From JBHGBM01 sp041946965 (lineage in GTDB: Bacteria > Acidobacteriota > Terriglobia > Bryobacterales > Bryobacteraceae): a DNA stretch of 64,000 nt. Below are positions 62,054-64,000 of this stretch, one piece after another; the stretch's first letter is position 1; every line of letters starts with the position of its first letter. The notes beneath the pieces were generated by a model, which saw only the letters and a program-made list of their open reading frames with translations, did not search any database and was not told the origin of the DNA. Both the position numbers and the translations under genes were made by a program. Location of the stretch: positions 75,780 through 139,779 of the forward strand of contig JBHGBM010000001.1 of NCBI GenBank assembly GCA_041946965.1, read 5' to 3'.

Positions 62054-62790
62054 TGCCAGCCATCGTCACCGAAACCAAAGTACGCCGCGCGCCGGCCCGG
62101 TCCGGGGCGGGCGCGTGGATGCGCCGCGTGCTGGTGGTGGCCGCCAAGGACCTCCGCGCGGAGATGCGCACCAAGGAGGCCATCAACGGCGCGCTGGCCT
62201 TCGCGCTGGTAATCCTGCTGCTGTTCAGTTTCGCCTTCGACCCTTCCGAGGAGCAGACCCGCGCCATCTCCGGCGGCCTGCTGTGGATCGTGTTCGCGTT
62301 TGCCGGCACGCTCATCCTGAACCGCAGCTTCGCGCGCGAGCTTCCCAACGACTGCCTTGACGCGCTAATCGCCGCGCCGCTGTCCGGCGCCGCCCTCTTC
62401 CTCGGCAAGGCGTTGGCGAATTTCGTCATGCTGCTGGCCGTGGAACTGGTTTCGCTGCCGGTGTTCGGTATCTTTTACAACGTGCGCTGGACGGCGCAGT
62501 TCTGGCCGCTGATGCTGGTGCTGGTGCTGGGCACCTGGGGACTCACGGTGATCGGCACGGTGTTCAGCGCGCTCACGGTCAACATACGGCTGCGCGAGGT
62601 CATGCTGCCGCTGCTGGTGTATCCCATCCTGATCCCGGCGCTGATGGCCGCCATGCAGCTCAGCACGCAGCTCATCGCGGGACAGCCCGTCACGCCGGAC
62701 GTCGCTGTCTGGCTGCGCATGCTGGTGGGTTTCGACGCCGTGTTTACCACGCTTTCGCTGATTCTGATGGAGACGGTCCTGGTAGGATAA
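62053..62790 (+). CDS. ccmB: Heme exporter permease CcmB
   Basis: 245 aa with six helices; family motif AKDLRAEMRTKEAIN, GLLWIVFAFAGTLILNRSFARE and PLSGAALFLGKALAN agree with CcmB. About 25 extra basic/Ala residues precede the first helix compared with the usual 220-aa protein. The ATG at 62053 uses the last A of the ccmA stop (TGATG). Confidence 0.92.
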   Translation: MPAIVTETKVRRAPARSGAGAWMRRVLVVAAKDLRAEMRTKEAINGALAFALVILLLFSFAFDPSEEQTRAISGGLLWIVFAFAGTLILNRSFARELPNDCLDALIAAPLSGAALFLGKALANFVMLLAVELVSLPVFGIFYNVRWTAQFWPLMLVLVLGTWGLTVIGTVFSALTVNIRLREVMLPLLVYPILIPALMAAMQLSTQLIAGQPVTPDVAVWLRMLVGFDAVFTTLSLILMETVLVG

Positions 62791-62792
62791 CC

Positions 62793-63470
62793 ATGCGCGA
62801 AAAACTTCTCTACATCTTCGGCGCGATCGCAGCTTTGCTGTTCGTCCGCAATCTCTACTACATCTTCATGGTGTTCCCGGACGAAGCCAGCCAGGGCGCC
62901 ATCTTCCGCATCATCTTCTTCCACGTCCCCGCGGCGATGACGGCTATGCTTCTGGCGCTGGTCTCGCTGGTCGCGAGTGTGGGCTTCCTGGCAACCAGAA
63001 GGCTCCGCTACGATTCGGTGGCGGTGTCCGTCACCGAGGTCGGGCTGGCGTTTCTGGCGGCCAATCTGATTACCGGCTCGATCTGGGGACGGGTCATCTG
63101 GGGCATCTGGTGGACCTGGGACGCGCGGCTCACTTCCGCGCTGGTCTGCTGGATTCTTTACGCCGGCTACCTGATGTTGCGCCGCGCCATCGAAGAGCCC
63201 ACCCAGCGGGCCACCTTCGGGGCGGTCTATTCCATCTTCGCCTTCGTGGACGTGCCGATCGTCATCTTCTCGATCAAGTGGTGGCGCACGCAGCATCCGC
63301 AGCCGGTGTTCTGGGGCGGAGGCTCCATCCCCGGCGCATGGTATGCCACCGCGCTGCTGAACCTGCTGGCCATGCTGCTGTTCGCCGCGGTGTTGGCGGC
63401 CATCCGCCTGCGCCAGGAAGAAACCCAGCGTGAAATCGATTCCCTGCGGCGTCACGCCCATTCCATGTGA
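62793..63470 (+). CDS. ccmC: Heme transporter/ligase CcmC
   Basis: 225 aa, six helices; FRIIFFHVPAA supplies the first conserved His and WGIWWTWDARLTS the WWD heme-handling motif at about residue 103-115, with the second periplasmic His in KWWRTQHPQP near 170. It loads heme onto CcmE. Starts 2 bases after ccmB. Confidence 0.94.
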   Translation: MREKLLYIFGAIAALLFVRNLYYIFMVFPDEASQGAIFRIIFFHVPAAMTAMLLALVSLVASVGFLATRRLRYDSVAVSVTEVGLAFLAANLITGSIWGRVIWGIWWTWDARLTSALVCWILYAGYLMLRRAIEEPTQRATFGAVYSIFAFVDVPIVIFSIKWWRTQHPQPVFWGGGSIPGAWYATALLNLLAMLLFAAVLAAIRLRQEETQREIDSLRRHAHSM

Positions 63471-63475
63471 ACACT

Positions 63476-63631
63476 ATGGACACACGCAATTTCACTTACA
63501 TGTTTTACGGCTTCGCGGCCGCCTGGGCCATCATCGTGGTCTACGTCCTGATGCTGGTAGCGCGCGAGCGCAAGATCCGCCAGGACCTGGAGAACGTCAA
63601 GAAGCTGGTGGAGTACCGGGAGGGACGGTAG
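63476..63631 (+). CDS. ccmD: CcmD-like micro-protein
   Basis: 51 aa starting MDTRNFTYMFYGFAAAW, one helix (about 10-28), then a basic amphipathic tail RERKIRQDLENVKKLVEY. Size, topology (short N-out, basic cytoplasmic tail) and position directly after ccmC fit CcmD, needed for holo-CcmE release. Sequence conservation in this family is low, so the call rests on context. The 184 bases that follow contain no convincing gene before the receptor start. Confidence 0.75.
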   Translation: MDTRNFTYMFYGFAAAWAIIVVYVLMLVARERKIRQDLENVKKLVEYREGR

Positions 63632-63815
63632 GGCGGACGACTCCCGAGGCGGTTCAGGAGCTGTGGAAATCGGGCCGACTTTCCCTGAGCGGCGAAATGG
63701 CCAGTGAGGTGGCCGCATGAACAAGCCGCGGCGCGGAGCAGCGAGTGACGCCCTCGCCGTTTGCAGCCGCCCCTTGCGTTTCGGCGCGAATCTTTATCGG
63801 TGTTAACATACCGAA

Positions 63816-64000
63816 ATGACCAAGATGTCGCGGCTGGGGACGAGATCCCCTCTCTCCCGGATGCTAAGGCTCCTTGGCGTTGTCATTCTTTCTACCTGCC
63901 CATTGAGTGCGCAGACGGGCGCAGGTGCGGTGCAAGGGACAGTGCGCGATACCTCCGGCGCCGTGGTTCCCGGCGCGGGAATCAAGCTGCGGAACGTGGC
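63816..64000 (+). CDS. Oar-like TonB-dependent receptor (6), N-terminal fragment cut by window edge
   Basis: From ATG 63816 the frame stays open to the right edge. Residues 1-33 form a signal peptide with basic start and the hydrophobic run MLRLLGVVILSTCPLSAQ; then GTVRDTSGAVVPGAGIKLRNV begins the carboxypeptidase-regulatory domain seen in the other five receptors. Only about 61 codons are in view, so receptor identity is inferred from that opening; other proteins with this domain are possible. Confidence 0.7.
   Translation, partial: MTKMSRLGTRSPLSRMLRLLGVVILSTCPLSAQTGAGAVQGTVRDTSGAVVPGAGIKLRNV

Noticed and set aside
63430..63720. 96-codon frame across the ccmC/ccmD junction
   Set aside because: It runs through ccmC and the ccmD-like gene in the wrong frame; only its last 25 residues lie outside, without a start codon or ribosome site.
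1..64000. CRISPR arrays, rRNA, tRNA, insertion sequences, prophage structural genes
   Set aside because: No regularly spaced direct repeats, no conserved rRNA or tRNA segments, and no transposase or integrase frames were seen. Intrinsic terminators with T-tracts were also not found at gene ends.

Overview
The window is 64 kb of GC-rich bacterial DNA with dense genes, short intergenic gaps and strong G/C preference at third codon positions. Gene content points to the phylum Acidobacteriota, most likely a Bryobacterales/Solibacter-type soil organism. The signs are five complete and one partial very large Oar-like TonB-dependent receptors with an N-terminal carboxypeptidase-regulatory domain, several Tat- or Sec-exported sulfatases and glycan enzymes, and a Ccm cytochrome c maturation cluster. 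This assignment is inference from gene families; no rRNA, tRNA or other phylogenetic marker was seen.

Layout. 1-2.6 kb holds the 3' end of an exonuclease III gene, a Ycf46-like AAA ATPase and a small hypothetical gene. 2.7-8.6 kb is a four-gene unit: a secreted duplicated-domain protein, a small EF-hand-like Cys-rich protein, an Oar-like receptor and a NapH/NosR-type membrane polyferredoxin. 8.6-45 kb is a glycan and sulfate-ester catabolic island. It carries a sugar isomerase, three sulfatases, an MFS transporter, GH172, a sialidase-like protein, an esterase, a beta-propeller protein, a polysaccharide lyase/GH140-like fusion, GH97, neutral ceramidase, a Gfo/Idh/MocA oxidoreductase, a 934-residue unknown secreted protein and four more Oar receptors, each beside catabolic genes. 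45.1-49 kb holds a Cys-rich 4Fe-4S protein, a compact lower-GC TcmP/three-Cys-motif gene pair that looks acquired, a broken small ORF and a YihY-family protein.

49-57 kb is an operon for a Gld-like ABC exporter (ATPase, permease, GldG-like, DUF4340) running directly into NAD salvage (nicotinate phosphoribosyltransferase, nicotinamidase), followed on the other strand by phosphofructokinase and a HAD phosphatase. 57.1-63.6 kb is a cytochrome c maturation operon in the order ccmE, ccmF, ccmH-like, ccmI-like zinc ribbon, a membrane-anchored regulatory-domain protein, ccmA, ccmB, ccmC and a ccmD-like micro-ORF. The heme-binding histidine of CcmE is replaced by cysteine (CxxxY). The start of another Oar receptor is cut by the right edge.

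How it works together (inference): outer-membrane Oar receptors import large or sulfated glycan fragments released by exported hydrolases, lyases and sulfatases. An MFS carrier and intracellular isomerase/oxidoreductase enzymes then feed sugars to glycolysis (pfkA is present). The Ccm cluster matures c-type cytochromes for respiration. The most notable candidates for undescribed biology are the variant Ccm system, the TcmP/DUF5131 pair, the lyase/apiosidase-type fusion and the receptor-polyferredoxin operon.
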